Position numbers and translations under genes: made by a program. DNA of 64,000 nt from contig NZ_BDBP01000030.1 in NCBI RefSeq assembly GCF_001613045.1, positions 34,188-98,187 on the forward strand, written 5' to 3'. Below are positions 26,740-35,996 of the stretch, one piece after another (the first letter of the stretch is position 1; each line of letters begins with the position of its first letter). Under the pieces are notes generated by a model that was not told where the DNA came from, searched no databases, and saw nothing but the letters and a program-made list of their open reading frames with translations. The stretch is from Nocardia lijiangensis NBRC 108240 (lineage in GTDB: Bacteria; Actinomycetota; Actinomycetes; Mycobacteriales; Mycobacteriaceae).

Positions 26740-28451
26740 GAGAGCAGCTCCACGGGGATATCGAGGTGGCGGGAGCGCAGCCATTCGCCGAGCCCCTTGG
26801 CCTGCGGATCGAAGCGAGCCTGGTAGGCCACGCCCTTGCCGAGCAGGCCGGAGATGATGAAGTTCACGGCGCGCAGGTTCGGCAGGACGTGCCGGGTGAC
26901 GGTCAGCGGCGCGGCCTCCGGCAGCAGTTCCTTGACCCGCTCCACGGTGAGCGTGTGCACCAGCCAGCGCCACTGATCGTCGGTGCGCACCCACACACCG
27001 ATGTTCGCGTCGCCGCCCTTGTCGCCGCTGCGGGCCAGCGCAATGGCGCCGAGCGGCGCGCGGCGAGTCTCGCTCGCGGCCAACGGCTCCGGCAGCTCGG
27101 GTTCCGAAACACTTTCCAGCGCCGTGGTTTCCGTCGCGGGCGCGACCTCGACGCGGGTGCCTTCCGGTAGCACCGCGGTGTGCGGCACCTCGACGGCGTC
27201 GACGAAACCGGGCGTGAACACGCCGTACGGCGAGCCGTTGCCGGGCAGGGTGGTGAAGGTGCACCCCGGGTAGCTGGCCAGGGCCAGCTCCACCGCGATG
27301 CTGGAGAAGGCGCGGCCGACCTTGTTCGGATCCGGGTCGCGCACCACGCAGCGCAGCAGCGCGCTGGCCTGCTCCTCGGTGTCGGCGTCCGGCCGGTCCA
27401 GCCGGGCAAGCGTCCACTCCAGCTCGGCCGGGCGCACCGCCAGCCAGGATTCCAGCTGACGTTGCGCCAGTGCGGCTTTCGCCTCGATGTCCAAGCCCGT
27501 CAGCACGAATTCCATCTCGTTGCGGAAGCCGCCGAGGGTGTTCAGCGAAACCTTGAGCTGCGGCGGCGGCGCCTCGCCCGCGACACCGCTGATCAGCACC
27601 CGGTCCCGGCCCTCCTGCGTCAGCCGGATGGTGTCGAGCCGCGCCGTGACGTCCGGCCCCGCGTAGCGCGCGCCCTGGATCTCGTACATCAGCTGCGCCT
27701 CGACCGTGTCGACAGTGACCGCGCCGCCGGTGCCCTCGTGCTTGGTGATCACACTGCTGCCGTCGCGGCGGATCTCGGCGATCGGGAAGCCGGGCCTGCC
27801 GAGATCGGCGAGTTCGGTGAACAAGGCGAAGTTGCCGCCGGTGGCCTGGGTGCTGCACTCGATGACGTGGCCCGCCACCACCGCGCCCGCGAGCGCGTCG
27901 TAATCCGTTCGGCCCCAACCGAAATGCGCGGCCGCTGGGCCCACGATCACCGAGGCGTCGGTGACCCGGCCGGTGACCACGATGTCGGCGCCCGCGTTCA
28001 GGCATTCGACGATGCCCCACGCGCCGAGGTAGGCGTTGGCGGTGAGCGGGCTGCCGAGGCCGAGTTCGCCTGCGCGCGAGAGCAAATCGTCGCCCTCGAC
28101 GTGCGCGACCTTGGCGTCCAGCCCGAGATCGGCGGCCACCTTGCGCAGCTTCTCGGCCAGCCCGGCCGGATTCAGGCCGCCGGCGTTCGCGACGATCTGC
28201 ACATTGCGTTCCAGAGCGAGCCCGAGGCAGTCCTCGATCTGTTTGACGAAGGTCTTGGCGTAGCCGAGGCTCGGGTCCTTCATCCGGTCCCTGCCCAGGA
28301 TCAACATCGTCAGCTCGGCGAGATAGTCGCCCGTGAGCACATCGAGCTGCCCGCCCTCGAGCATCTCGCGCATGGCGCTGAGCCGATCGCCGTAGAACCC
28401 GGAGCAGTTGCCGATGCGGATGACATCCCGATCGGCGGCCAACTTACTCAT
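26736..28451 (-). CDS. AtuA-family protein (DUF1446), acyclic terpene utilisation-like
   Basis: A 571-residue protein. The N-terminal DUF1446 domain (about 1-440; IRIGNCSGFYGDR, NAGGLNP, ADIVVTGRVTDASV) is followed by a C-terminal domain (about 460-571) with the LARSGDKGGDANIGVWV signature. AtuA is required for growth on citronellol/geraniol in Pseudomonas but its reaction is not settled. It is first in the operon. The same gene order (AtuA-like, dehydrogenase, carboxylase beta and alpha, dehydrogenase, crotonase) is known in mycobacteria, where the pathway is unclear. Confidence 0.86.
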   Translation of the reverse strand: MSKLAADRDVIRIGNCSGFYGDRLSAMREMLEGGQLDVLTGDYLAELTMLILGRDRMKDPSLGYAKTFVKQIEDCLGLALERNVQIVANAGGLNPAGLAEKLRKVAADLGLDAKVAHVEGDDLLSRAGELGLGSPLTANAYLGAWGIVECLNAGADIVVTGRVTDASVIVGPAAAHFGWGRTDYDALAGAVVAGHVIECSTQATGGNFALFTELADLGRPGFPIAEIRRDGSSVITKHEGTGGAVTVDTVEAQLMYEIQGARYAGPDVTARLDTIRLTQEGRDRVLISGVAGEAPPPQLKVSLNTLGGFRNEMEFVLTGLDIEAKAALAQRQLESWLAVRPAELEWTLARLDRPDADTEEQASALLRCVVRDPDPNKVGRAFSSIAVELALASYPGCTFTTLPGNGSPYGVFTPGFVDAVEVPHTAVLPEGTRVEVAPATETTALESVSEPELPEPLAASETRRAPLGAIALARSGDKGGDANIGVWVRTDDQWRWLVHTLTVERVKELLPEAAPLTVTRHVLPNLRAVNFIISGLLGKGVAYQARFDPQAKGLGEWLRSRHLDIPVELLS

Positions 28452-28521
28452 CAGCCGGAGGCCTCCCTTGCGGTGGAGTTCGCGTTCCGGTGTTCAGCAT
28501 CACATCCGACCGGGAAAAAAT

Positions 28522-28537
28522 CAAGCGTGCGTGCTTG
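28522..28537. promoter_or_regulatory. Palindrome before AtuA operon, candidate TetR operator
   Basis: CAAGC-GTGCGT-GCTTG is an inverted repeat with 5-bp arms, 71 bp before the first codon of the AtuA-like gene. A further TTAATTG and TTCAAGCA follow. It may bind the TetR encoded at the end of the operon. Confidence 0.5.
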
Positions 28538-28617
28538 TTAATTGTTCAAGCAGGTCAGGGGCACAGGCGGGCGCCCGGCGGGCGGCCTGCCGGGGCCGGG
28601 CGGGCAGAATGAGCCCC

Positions 28618-28776
28618 ATGTCCACCGACGTCACCGTGATCCTGCTGCTCGCCCTCGCCGGCTTCCTGATCGGCGGCGCGTACTCCACGTGGAAAACCTC
28701 CCGTCCCCTCTCCATCTCCCTCGCGGCCTGCGCCGTTCTCGCCGCGGGCGGCGCCATAGCCTGGGGCTTCGCGTAA
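28618..28776 (+). CDS. Small two-helix membrane protein
   Basis: A 52-residue protein with two hydrophobic stretches (about 5-21 and 33-50) split by a basic SRP-type turn (TWKTSRP). ATG at 28618; an ATG at 28609 in the same frame would add three residues, and neither has a strong ribosome site. Codon use is like real genes and the composition suits an inner-membrane protein. I know no function; similar tiny proteins occur in Nocardia and mycobacteria. It is divergent from the AtuA operon. Confidence 0.6.
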   Translation: MSTDVTVILLLALAGFLIGGAYSTWKTSRPLSISLAACAVLAAGGAIAWGFA

Positions 28777-28819
28777 CAACAGGCGAATCCCGTGACTGCC
28801 GTCGGCCCGTCCCCGGTGA

Positions 28820-29170
28820 ATGAGAACACTCAGTATCCGTCGGCCGAGTGCTGATCGACTGCGATCAGTCGAAGTGACCGGCCCGCGGCTGCTCACTTTC
28901 GCCGAGGCCGTCGCCGAAATCGCCGCCGCCGCAGGGCGTCCGATCGAGTTCGTGCGGGTCGAGCCGGAGGACTACGCAGCCGCGGCGCGCGGCCAGGGCC
29001 TGCCGGACGAACTGGTCGACTTCCTGATCTACCTGTTCACCACGGTGCTGGACGGCCGCAACGCCCACGTGACGGACGGCATCGATCGCGGGCTGGGTCG
29101 CAAGCCAGGCGATTTCGCCGATTACGTGCGCAAGACCGCCGCCACCGGCAGCTGGAATGCGTACGAGTAA
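28820..29170 (+). pseudogene. C-terminal relic of NmrA/SDR-type NAD(P)-binding protein
   Basis: From about residue 17 (VEVTGPRLLTFAEAVAEIAA) the 116-residue frame reads as the last third of an NAD(P)H-binding, NmrA-like oxidoreductase, ending DRGLGRKPGDFADYVRKT. The Rossmann N-terminal two thirds are missing: the preceding 40 bp cannot hold them and no frameshifted part is seen. Whole members are about 280 residues. It is probably a deletion remnant rather than a working gene. Confidence 0.65.
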
Positions 29171-29238
29171 GTGCATCGGCGCGGCTCGAACCGACGGCCT
29201 CGACCTGCGGTTCTGGTTTCCGCCAGCTCGGGGCTGAC

Positions 29239-30153
29239 TTAGTTCCTCGATAGCCGGAAGATGCGGAGGTCTTCCGGCACACCACTGAGCGGGGCCGCGA
29301 AGAAACTGCGTCGGTAGGGCTTGACGGTCAAGCCCAGTTCCGCGAGCGTTTCCGGCTCCAGGGACTGGAGGGTGGCCTCGGAGACCATGGTGTTGCCGTT
29401 GCCGCCCGCCTCCATGACGCGTGCGGCAATGGTGACGTCGACGCCGAGCCAGTCGCCGCCGATTTCGCGCGGCGAGCCGGTATGCAGGCCCATCCGCATC
29501 CTCGGGCGATAACCGCGCAGGTCGATCTGGGACAGGTTGCGTTTGGCCTGGACGGCGGCGCGTACGGCGCGGTCTGCGGAGGGGAACACGGCCATGACGC
29601 CGTCGCCCATCCGCTTCACCACTCGGCCGCCGCGATCGGCGATCGGCGGTTCGATGGCCTTGGCGACCTCGCGCAGCAGTTCGAGGGTCACCTCGTCGCC
29701 CGCCGTGAGCGACCAACTGGAGAAGGCCACCAGGTCGGTGAACATGACGGTGATCTCTTCGCTGCCTTTGCCGCGGCCGACGCGCTCCAGCATGGCCTGC
29801 CAGACCTGCAACGCGCCGAAACCGATCTCGCGGGCCGCGCTGGGGGTGTCGCCGACCAGTTTGTCGGCGGCCCTGGCGACCGCGCGGGCGCCGCCCGGCC
29901 CGGTGACGGAAAGCGGATCGCCGAAGGACGGATCGCCAGGAAGTTGTTCGCGCGCCTTGCGGAGCACCTCGATCAGATCCGAACGCTGATTGGCCGCGTT
30001 CATCAATGCGGAGAGCTGCTTCTTGCGAAGAACCGACCCCGGACGACGGCCGCCGTCCGGCTCGTCGGTGGGCTCCAACGGAATCACCACCTCGCCGCCG
30101 TTGTCCTCCGACCGCGACCCTGGCTCGGCACCGCCGGGAGGTGTATCGCTCAC
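29239..30153 (-). CDS. Class III adenylate/guanylate cyclase
   Basis: A 304-residue cytosolic protein. An N-terminal region of about 130 residues, partly like other mycobacterial cyclases, is followed by a catalytic domain (134-300). Metal-binding Asp140 (MFTDLVAF) and Asp184, the purine-selecting Lys180 and Asp234, and transition-state Arg245 can be read; the usual Asn four residues before the Arg is Thr241. It should make cAMP, perhaps slowly. GTG at 30153 is chosen because the upstream extension to 30276 has low-complexity, shadow-like content. No membrane helix. Confidence 0.82.
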   Translation of the reverse strand: MSDTPPGGAEPGSRSEDNGGEVVIPLEPTDEPDGGRRPGSVLRKKQLSALMNAANQRSDLIEVLRKAREQLPGDPSFGDPLSVTGPGGARAVARAADKLVGDTPSAAREIGFGALQVWQAMLERVGRGKGSEEITVMFTDLVAFSSWSLTAGDEVTLELLREVAKAIEPPIADRGGRVVKRMGDGVMAVFPSADRAVRAAVQAKRNLSQIDLRGYRPRMRMGLHTGSPREIGGDWLGVDVTIAARVMEAGGNGNTMVSEATLQSLEPETLAELGLTVKPYRRSFFAAPLSGVPEDLRIFRLSRN

Positions 30154-30272
30154 GCCCCGAGCGTATCTCAGCTGAAGGAGCGTAGGCCGGTTACGCACGT
30201 TCACCCTCTCGACGCAGACGGACGCGGACTGCCCGAAACCGCCCGTGTCCGGAGGCGGGAGTAGCGAAACGA

Positions 30273-30322
30273 CCACCGGCCCGGTGGTGAAGGGGGATTG
30301 TCTTCACGCACCGGGCCGGTGG
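30273..30322. terminator. Long hairpin downstream of ABC transporter operon
   Basis: A 20-bp stem (30273-30292 with 30302-30322, one bulged G) around GGGGATTGT. It lies 120 bp past the permease stop and 120 bp before the cyclase start on the same strand, so it probably ends the ABC operon. Very high GC, no T-run. Confidence 0.6.
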
Positions 30323-30441
30323 TCCGCACAGTCCGCCGGGCAGTGGCGGACAGTGCTACCGGGTCGCGGACCTCCCGACAAGGTCGCGTCCCCGAGCCCG
30401 AGTGGCGAGGGAGGGCAACTCGGGCAGCTCTTCGGTTTTTC

Positions 30442-31242
30442 TCAGGCGTCGCGCTTGTTCACCACGACCAGCGCCGCGCCGAACACGAGGGCGACGAAGG
30501 CCGCGAAGTAGAGCAGCGCGGGCCAGGCGCCCCAGTGCCACGGCAGCCCGGTGTCCTCGAGGCCGAGGAAGCGGTTCGCATTCTGGAAGGGCAGGAACAC
30601 CTGGATGTTGCGGCCGTACTTGCCGAAAGCGCCGATGATCGGCTCGATCAGCACCGGCCACACGATCAGCAGCGACAGCGCGCCCGCCGACTGGCGGATC
30701 AGGGCGCCGACGCCCACCGAAAGGAAGACGACCAGCGCGGCGAAGATCGGGACCGCGTAGAAGACCTTCAGGTCGCCGTCGGTGAGGCTGAGCTTGCTGC
30801 CGACATCGCTGTCGGTCAGCGCCTTCAGGATGAGGAAGCTGAGGAAGGTCAGGATCGCCGAGAGCACCGCGGCGCCGACCGCGATCATGCTCGCCTTGGT
30901 GACCAGCACCGCGGAACGGTGCGGCACGGCGAGGAAGGTGGCCTTGATGGTGCCGAAGCGATATTCGCTGGTCACCGCCAACGCGGCCAGGATCATGATC
31001 AGGATGTAGCCGAAGCCGGGGATGAACGAGACGCCGGTGATGCCGAGGCCCGCCATCACGTTCTCCGCGTACGGCGGTTCCGCCGCGATCGACGGGTCTT
31101 CCTGGTAGGCGTTCATCGACACGTTCAGCAGCAGGCTGAACAGGGCCGTGATGCCGAGGGCGAAGGCCACCGTGAGGGCGGCGCACCACCAGGGCGACCT
31201 GGTCGAGGTGAGCTTGATACGTTCCGCTGCCAACACGCCCAT
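30442..31242 (-). CDS. ABC-2 type transporter permease
   Basis: A 266-residue integral membrane protein with about six helices (for example 19-41, 70-92, 107-133, 155-178, 186-205, 240-260). The segment AVTSEYRFGTIKATFLAVP is typical of ABC-2 permeases. It follows its ATPase with a one-base stop/start overlap (TGATG). The pair is likely an exporter of drugs, lipids or peptides; the substrate is not evident. Confidence 0.88.
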   Translation of the reverse strand: MGVLAAERIKLTSTRSPWWCAALTVAFALGITALFSLLLNVSMNAYQEDPSIAAEPPYAENVMAGLGITGVSFIPGFGYILIMILAALAVTSEYRFGTIKATFLAVPHRSAVLVTKASMIAVGAAVLSAILTFLSFLILKALTDSDVGSKLSLTDGDLKVFYAVPIFAALVVFLSVGVGALIRQSAGALSLLIVWPVLIEPIIGAFGKYGRNIQVFLPFQNANRFLGLEDTGLPWHWGAWPALLYFAAFVALVFGAALVVVNKRDA

Positions 31243-32186
31243 CAGAGCGCACCTCCCATCACCTGATCGAAACCTTCACCGTGGTACTGCACAGACCCAC
31301 CTGTCATCCGCATGAACGCCTCCTCCAGCGAGGCCCGCTGCGGCGAGAGCTCGAACAGCGTGATGTCGTTCGCGCCCGCCAGCTTGCCGACGGCGTCGCT
31401 CGGCACGCCCGCCACCAGCAGCGCAGGTCCCTCCGTGCCCGCGCCGTCCTCGCGCACCGTCATGCCGTTGGAGGTGAGCAGGCTGCGCAGCTGGTCCAGC
31501 TGCGGGCTGCGCACCCGCACCGACTGCTCGGAGGCGCGCTCGATGAACTCCTGCGTCGTGGTGTCGGCGATCAGCTTGCCGCGACCGATCACCACCAAGT
31601 GCTCGGCGGTCTGCGCCATCTCCGAGAGCAGGTGGCTCGAGACCAGCACGGTGCGGCCCTCGGCGGCCAGGCGCTGCATGAACCGGCGGATCCACAGGAT
31701 GCCCTCCGGGTCGAGGCCGTTCACCGGCTCGTCGAACAGCAGCACCTGGGGATCGCCGAGCAGGGCGCCCGCCAGGCCGAGCCGCTGCGACATACCCAGC
31801 GAGAAGCCGCCCGCGTTCTTGCCCGCGACCTCGGAGAGGCCGACGAGCCGCAGCACCTCGTCCACGCGCGACTTGGCGATGCCGTTGGACGCCGCGAGCC
31901 ACTGCAGGTGCGAGCGCGCCGAACGGTTCGGATGCACCCACTTGGCGTCCAGCAGCGCGCCGACGGTGCGTAGCGGATGGTCGAGGTCGTGGTACGGCTT
32001 CCCCTGAATGAGCGCGGTACCCGCGGTCGGCTTGTCAAGGCCCAGGATCATCCGCATCGTGGTCGACTTACCGGCGCCGTTCGGTCCCAGGAAGCCCGTC
32101 ACCTGTCCGGGTCGCACGGTGAAGGACAGATCCTGAACCGCGGCGGTCTGGCCGTAATGCTTGGTCAGGCCCCTCAGTTCGATCAT
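31242..32186 (-). CDS. ABC transporter ATP-binding protein
   Basis: A 314-residue ATPase: Walker A GPNGAGKST near 36-44, signature LGMSQR, Walker B VLLFDEP, switch His in SSHLL, and a C-terminal regulatory tail of about 90 residues. ABC-2/DrrA type. The ATG at 32186 (MIELRGL) is preferred; in-frame Met codons at 32198 and 32225 would lengthen it slightly. It energises the adjacent permease at the membrane. Confidence 0.9.
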   Translation of the reverse strand: MIELRGLTKHYGQTAAVQDLSFTVRPGQVTGFLGPNGAGKSTTMRMILGLDKPTAGTALIQGKPYHDLDHPLRTVGALLDAKWVHPNRSARSHLQWLAASNGIAKSRVDEVLRLVGLSEVAGKNAGGFSLGMSQRLGLAGALLGDPQVLLFDEPVNGLDPEGILWIRRFMQRLAAEGRTVLVSSHLLSEMAQTAEHLVVIGRGKLIADTTTQEFIERASEQSVRVRSPQLDQLRSLLTSNGMTVREDGAGTEGPALLVAGVPSDAVGKLAGANDITLFELSPQRASLEEAFMRMTGGSVQYHGEGFDQVMGGAL

Positions 32187-32285
32187 GGGGTCCAGCATTG
32201 CGTAAAACCGCGCGTCGCGCGTCACTACAAAGTTGCGATCCCGTCATCCTTGCGGATGAGTTGCCCCTGAGTCTCCGGTCGGGGT

Positions 32286-33251
<966 letters not shown>

Positions 33252-33255
<4 letters not shown>

Positions 33256-34346
33256 CGAACTCCTTCTGCGGTGACTGGGGACGACACTGCCGTCGTCGAA
33301 AAGCGTTGCGGATCGGCGGCTTCCGCCTCGGGAAGCGGCGCGCCGCCGAGCACCCCGAGTACGGCGTCGACGGTCAGCGGCATGGTGAGCATGCCGTTGC
33401 GCCCGTGCCCGGTGGCGGCGATCACCCGATCGGCGAGCCTGCCGATCAGCGGCAGGTTGTCGGGACTGCCCGGCCGGGAACCCGCCGCGGCCTCGGTCAG
33501 TTCGTATTCGCCGATGCCGGGCAGCACGGCCTCGGCGTCGGCGATCAGGTCGCGGACACCGGCCACGGTCACCGCCGTGTCGAAACCCGCCTCGTATTGC
33601 GTTGCGCCGACGACGATTCCGTCTCGACGCGGCACGAGATACACCGGCCTGCCGTGCACGCGGGCGCGGATCACCCGCCGCGGCGCGGGCGCGGCGCCCG
33701 GCCGATGACGCAGCCGCAGGATCTCCCCCTTGACGGGCCGCACCGGCAGCTCGGGCCACAGTCGTGCCGAGGCCGCGCCCGCGGCGAGCACGATCTGATC
33801 GAAGGCAAGCGCGTCGAGGTCGGTGACCTCCTCGGCGCGCAGGTCGACGCCCGCCGCGGCCACGGCCGTCCGCAGGCCGTCGAGCAGGCGCCGGTTGTCG
33901 ATGGCTGGTTCGGCCGATGCCAGCAAACCGGCGCGCACGGTGCGGGCGAGCACCGGTTCCAGTTCGCGCACGCCCGCGCGGTCGAGCACGCGCAGTTCGT
34001 GGCCGTGGCCGCCGACCCAGTCGGCGACGGTGCGCAGGTCGGCGGCGTCCGCGGCGTCCAGCGCGACGGTCAGGGTCTCGTCGGCGACGAAGACCTGCGC
34101 GCCGGAGACGGACTCCAGCCGGGCCGCGAACTCCGGCCACCGGGCCAGCGCGGCAGCGCCGAATTCGAGAACACGATCCTCACCGGGCCAGCCCTCCGAG
34201 AGCGGGGCCAGCATCCCACCGGCGACCCACGAGGCGCCGGATCCGGCGGCGGGATCGAACAGCGTGACCTGCCATCCCGCCTCGGCGGCCCGCCACGCCA
34301 CCGCCAGGCCGATGGCGCCGCCACCGACGACGGCGAGTGTCCGCAT
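33252..34346 (-). CDS. thiO: Glycine oxidase ThiO
   Basis: A 364-residue FAD amine oxidase (DAO fold): N-terminal [16 protein letters not shown] dinucleotide motif, GGMLAP FAD contact and C-terminal NGMLTMPLT region. It oxidises glycine to iminoacetate for thiazole synthesis. ATG 34346 has AGGTGG upstream; GTG 34355 is the alternative. First gene of thiO-thiS-thiG and divergent from thiE. Confidence 0.9.
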
Positions 34347-34439
34347 CCTGTCCACCTAACCTCATCCGTGCGGGGTACTCACGCACCATGTCAACGCGCC
34401 GCGGCCACCGTGCTCGTCCCGCCTTCTGTTCGCATCCCC

Positions 34440-34458
34440 ACGGTAGCGCGGCTACCGT
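34440..34458. promoter_or_regulatory. Palindrome and -10-like element before thiE
   Basis: ACGGTAGC-GCG-GCTACCGT is a perfect 8-bp inverted repeat ending 7 bp before the thiE GTG. Its right arm contains TACCGT, fitting a TANNNT -10 with a leaderless start. No TPP riboswitch signature (CTGAGA) is seen between thiO and thiE. Confidence 0.45.
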
Positions 34459-34465
34459 CGAAGGC

Positions 34466-35170
34466 GTGCAACCCTCCCACCCGAACCGAACGCTGCCGCC
34501 ACGGGAGCGCCTGGCTACCGCGCGGCTCTATCTGTGCACCGATGCCCGGCGCGAGAAGGGCGATCTGGCCAGGTTCGCCGAAGCCGCGCTCGCGGGCGGG
34601 GTCGACATCATCCAGCTCAGAGACAAGGGATCACCGGGCGAGGCCGAATTCGGCCCGATGGAAGCCAAGGCGGAACTCGGCGCGCTCGCCGAGCTGAAAG
34701 CCGCGACCCGCAGGCACGGCGCGCTCCTCGCGGTGAACGACCGCGCCGACATCGCGCTCGCCGCGAACGCCGACGTGCTGCACCTCGGTCAGGGCGACCT
34801 GCCGCCCTGGTACGCGCGCCGCATTCTCGGGCCGGACGTGGTGATCGGCCGGTCGACGCACAACCGCGCCCAGGCCGGGCTCGCCGCCATCGACGAGCAC
34901 ATCGATTACTTCTGCACCGGCCCGGTGTGGTCCACCCCGACCAAGCCGAGCCGCCAGGCTGCGGGCATCGACCTGATTCGCTCGACCGCCGACGCGCATC
35001 CGACCCGGCCCTGGTTCGCCATCGGCGGGATCGATCAGGAGCGGCTGCCCGAGGTGCTCGCGGCGGGCGCCAACCGGATCGTGGTGGTCCGCGCCATCAC
35101 CGAGGCCCGCGATCCCGAGGCCGCCGCCCGCGAACTCAAGTCCGCGCTGCTGGCCAACGCCAGGCCGTAG
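34466..35170 (+). CDS. thiE: Thiamine-phosphate synthase
   Basis: A 234-residue TIM-barrel enzyme that joins HMP-PP and thiazole phosphate. Family segments are [63 protein letters not shown] and FAIGGI. The GTG at 34466 is chosen by homology because Met codons upstream add an unconserved tail. Divergent from thiO with about 120 bp between. Completes, with thiD/G/S/O, most of the thiamine route seen in this window. Confidence 0.92.
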   Translation: MQPSHPNRTLPPRERLATARLYLCTDARREKGDLARFAEAALAGGVDIIQLRDKGSPGEAEFGPMEAKAELGALAELKAATRRHGALLAVNDRADIALAANADVLHLGQGDLPPWYARRILGPDVVIGRSTHNRAQAGLAAIDEHIDYFCTGPVWSTPTKPSRQAAGIDLIRSTADAHPTRPWFAIGGIDQERLPEVLAAGANRIVVVRAITEARDPEAAARELKSALLANARP

Positions 35171-35854
35171 TCAGGCCAGGACCTGTCCCCTGGTCACCGA
35201 GAGCACCTCGACCGGGGACGGCAGTTCCGCGGTGGCCTGCTCCTCGGTCGCCGCGTCGACGATCCGTGCGACGCCGCCGGGGCCTTCCGGATCGGAGTGC
35301 AGCCAGATGAACCCCTGATCGGCGAGATCGACCGTGCGCGGGAGAGCCTCGGCAACGGCTCGCGAGTCGTCGAGCTCGGTGAGGCTGACGCGGGCCGGGA
35401 CGGCGCGCAGGGCGGGCCAGGCCACGGCGAAACCGGGGTGCAGCGGCCGCGCCTCGACCTCGTCCTCCGGCACCCAGGCCAGTTCGGTGCTCTCCCGGTT
35501 GGCGCTGGTCGGCAAGGTCATCACCGCGTCGGCGATCACCGTGGTGTAGGTCCAGCCGCTCAGCGCGGAGGCCGTGATGCGTTCCGCGCGCACCCGGACG
35601 TCGGCGGGATGGATGCCCGCCTCCTCCCATGCCTCGCGCACCGCCGCGTGCACCGGGGTCTCGTGACTGTCGCGCGCACCGCCCGGCAGCGCCCAGGTGC
35701 CGCCCTGATGACTCCACGGGGCGCGATGCTGGAGCAGCACCGCCGAGCCGCCCGCCGCAAGCGGCGCGCGCAGCAACAATCCGGCAGCGCCGAACTTGCC
35801 CCAGTGCTTCAGGCCGTCCGGACCTCGCGACCACCCGTCACCATCACCGCGCAT
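35171..35854 (-). CDS. mutT3: Nudix hydrolase, MutT3-like
   Basis: A 227-residue protein with a complete Nudix box (GARDSHETPVHAAVREAW then EEAGI; G-x5-E-x7-RE-x2-EE-x-G). It hydrolyses nucleoside-diphosphate-linked compounds with Mg2+. Converges with thiE with no gap. The mycobacterial neighbour between thiE and glnX is mutT3, which is why I use that symbol; substrate is not shown here. Confidence 0.8.
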   Translation of the reverse strand: MRGDGDGWSRGPDGLKHWGKFGAAGLLLRAPLAAGGSAVLLQHRAPWSHQGGTWALPGGARDSHETPVHAAVREAWEEAGIHPADVRVRAERITASALSGWTYTTVIADAVMTLPTSANRESTELAWVPEDEVEARPLHPGFAVAWPALRAVPARVSLTELDDSRAVAEALPRTVDLADQGFIWLHSDPEGPGGVARIVDAATEEQATAELPSPVEVLSVTRGQVLA

Positions 35855-35996
35855 CGCTAACCATCCTCATCCAGCCGCGGTCGTGTTCGCATCGCAGGCA
35901 CCCCATGAGGGGGTGTTTCACACGCCACGGCACCGGTAGGACCACAATAAACTGCGACTAAGGCGCACAGGTTGGGCGCAGACCCGGAGGTGGACC

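Noticed and set aside
34356..34465. TPP riboswitch in the thiO/thiE gap
   Set aside because: No CTGAGA or matching thi-box segments on either strand; the space is too short for a full element plus promoters.
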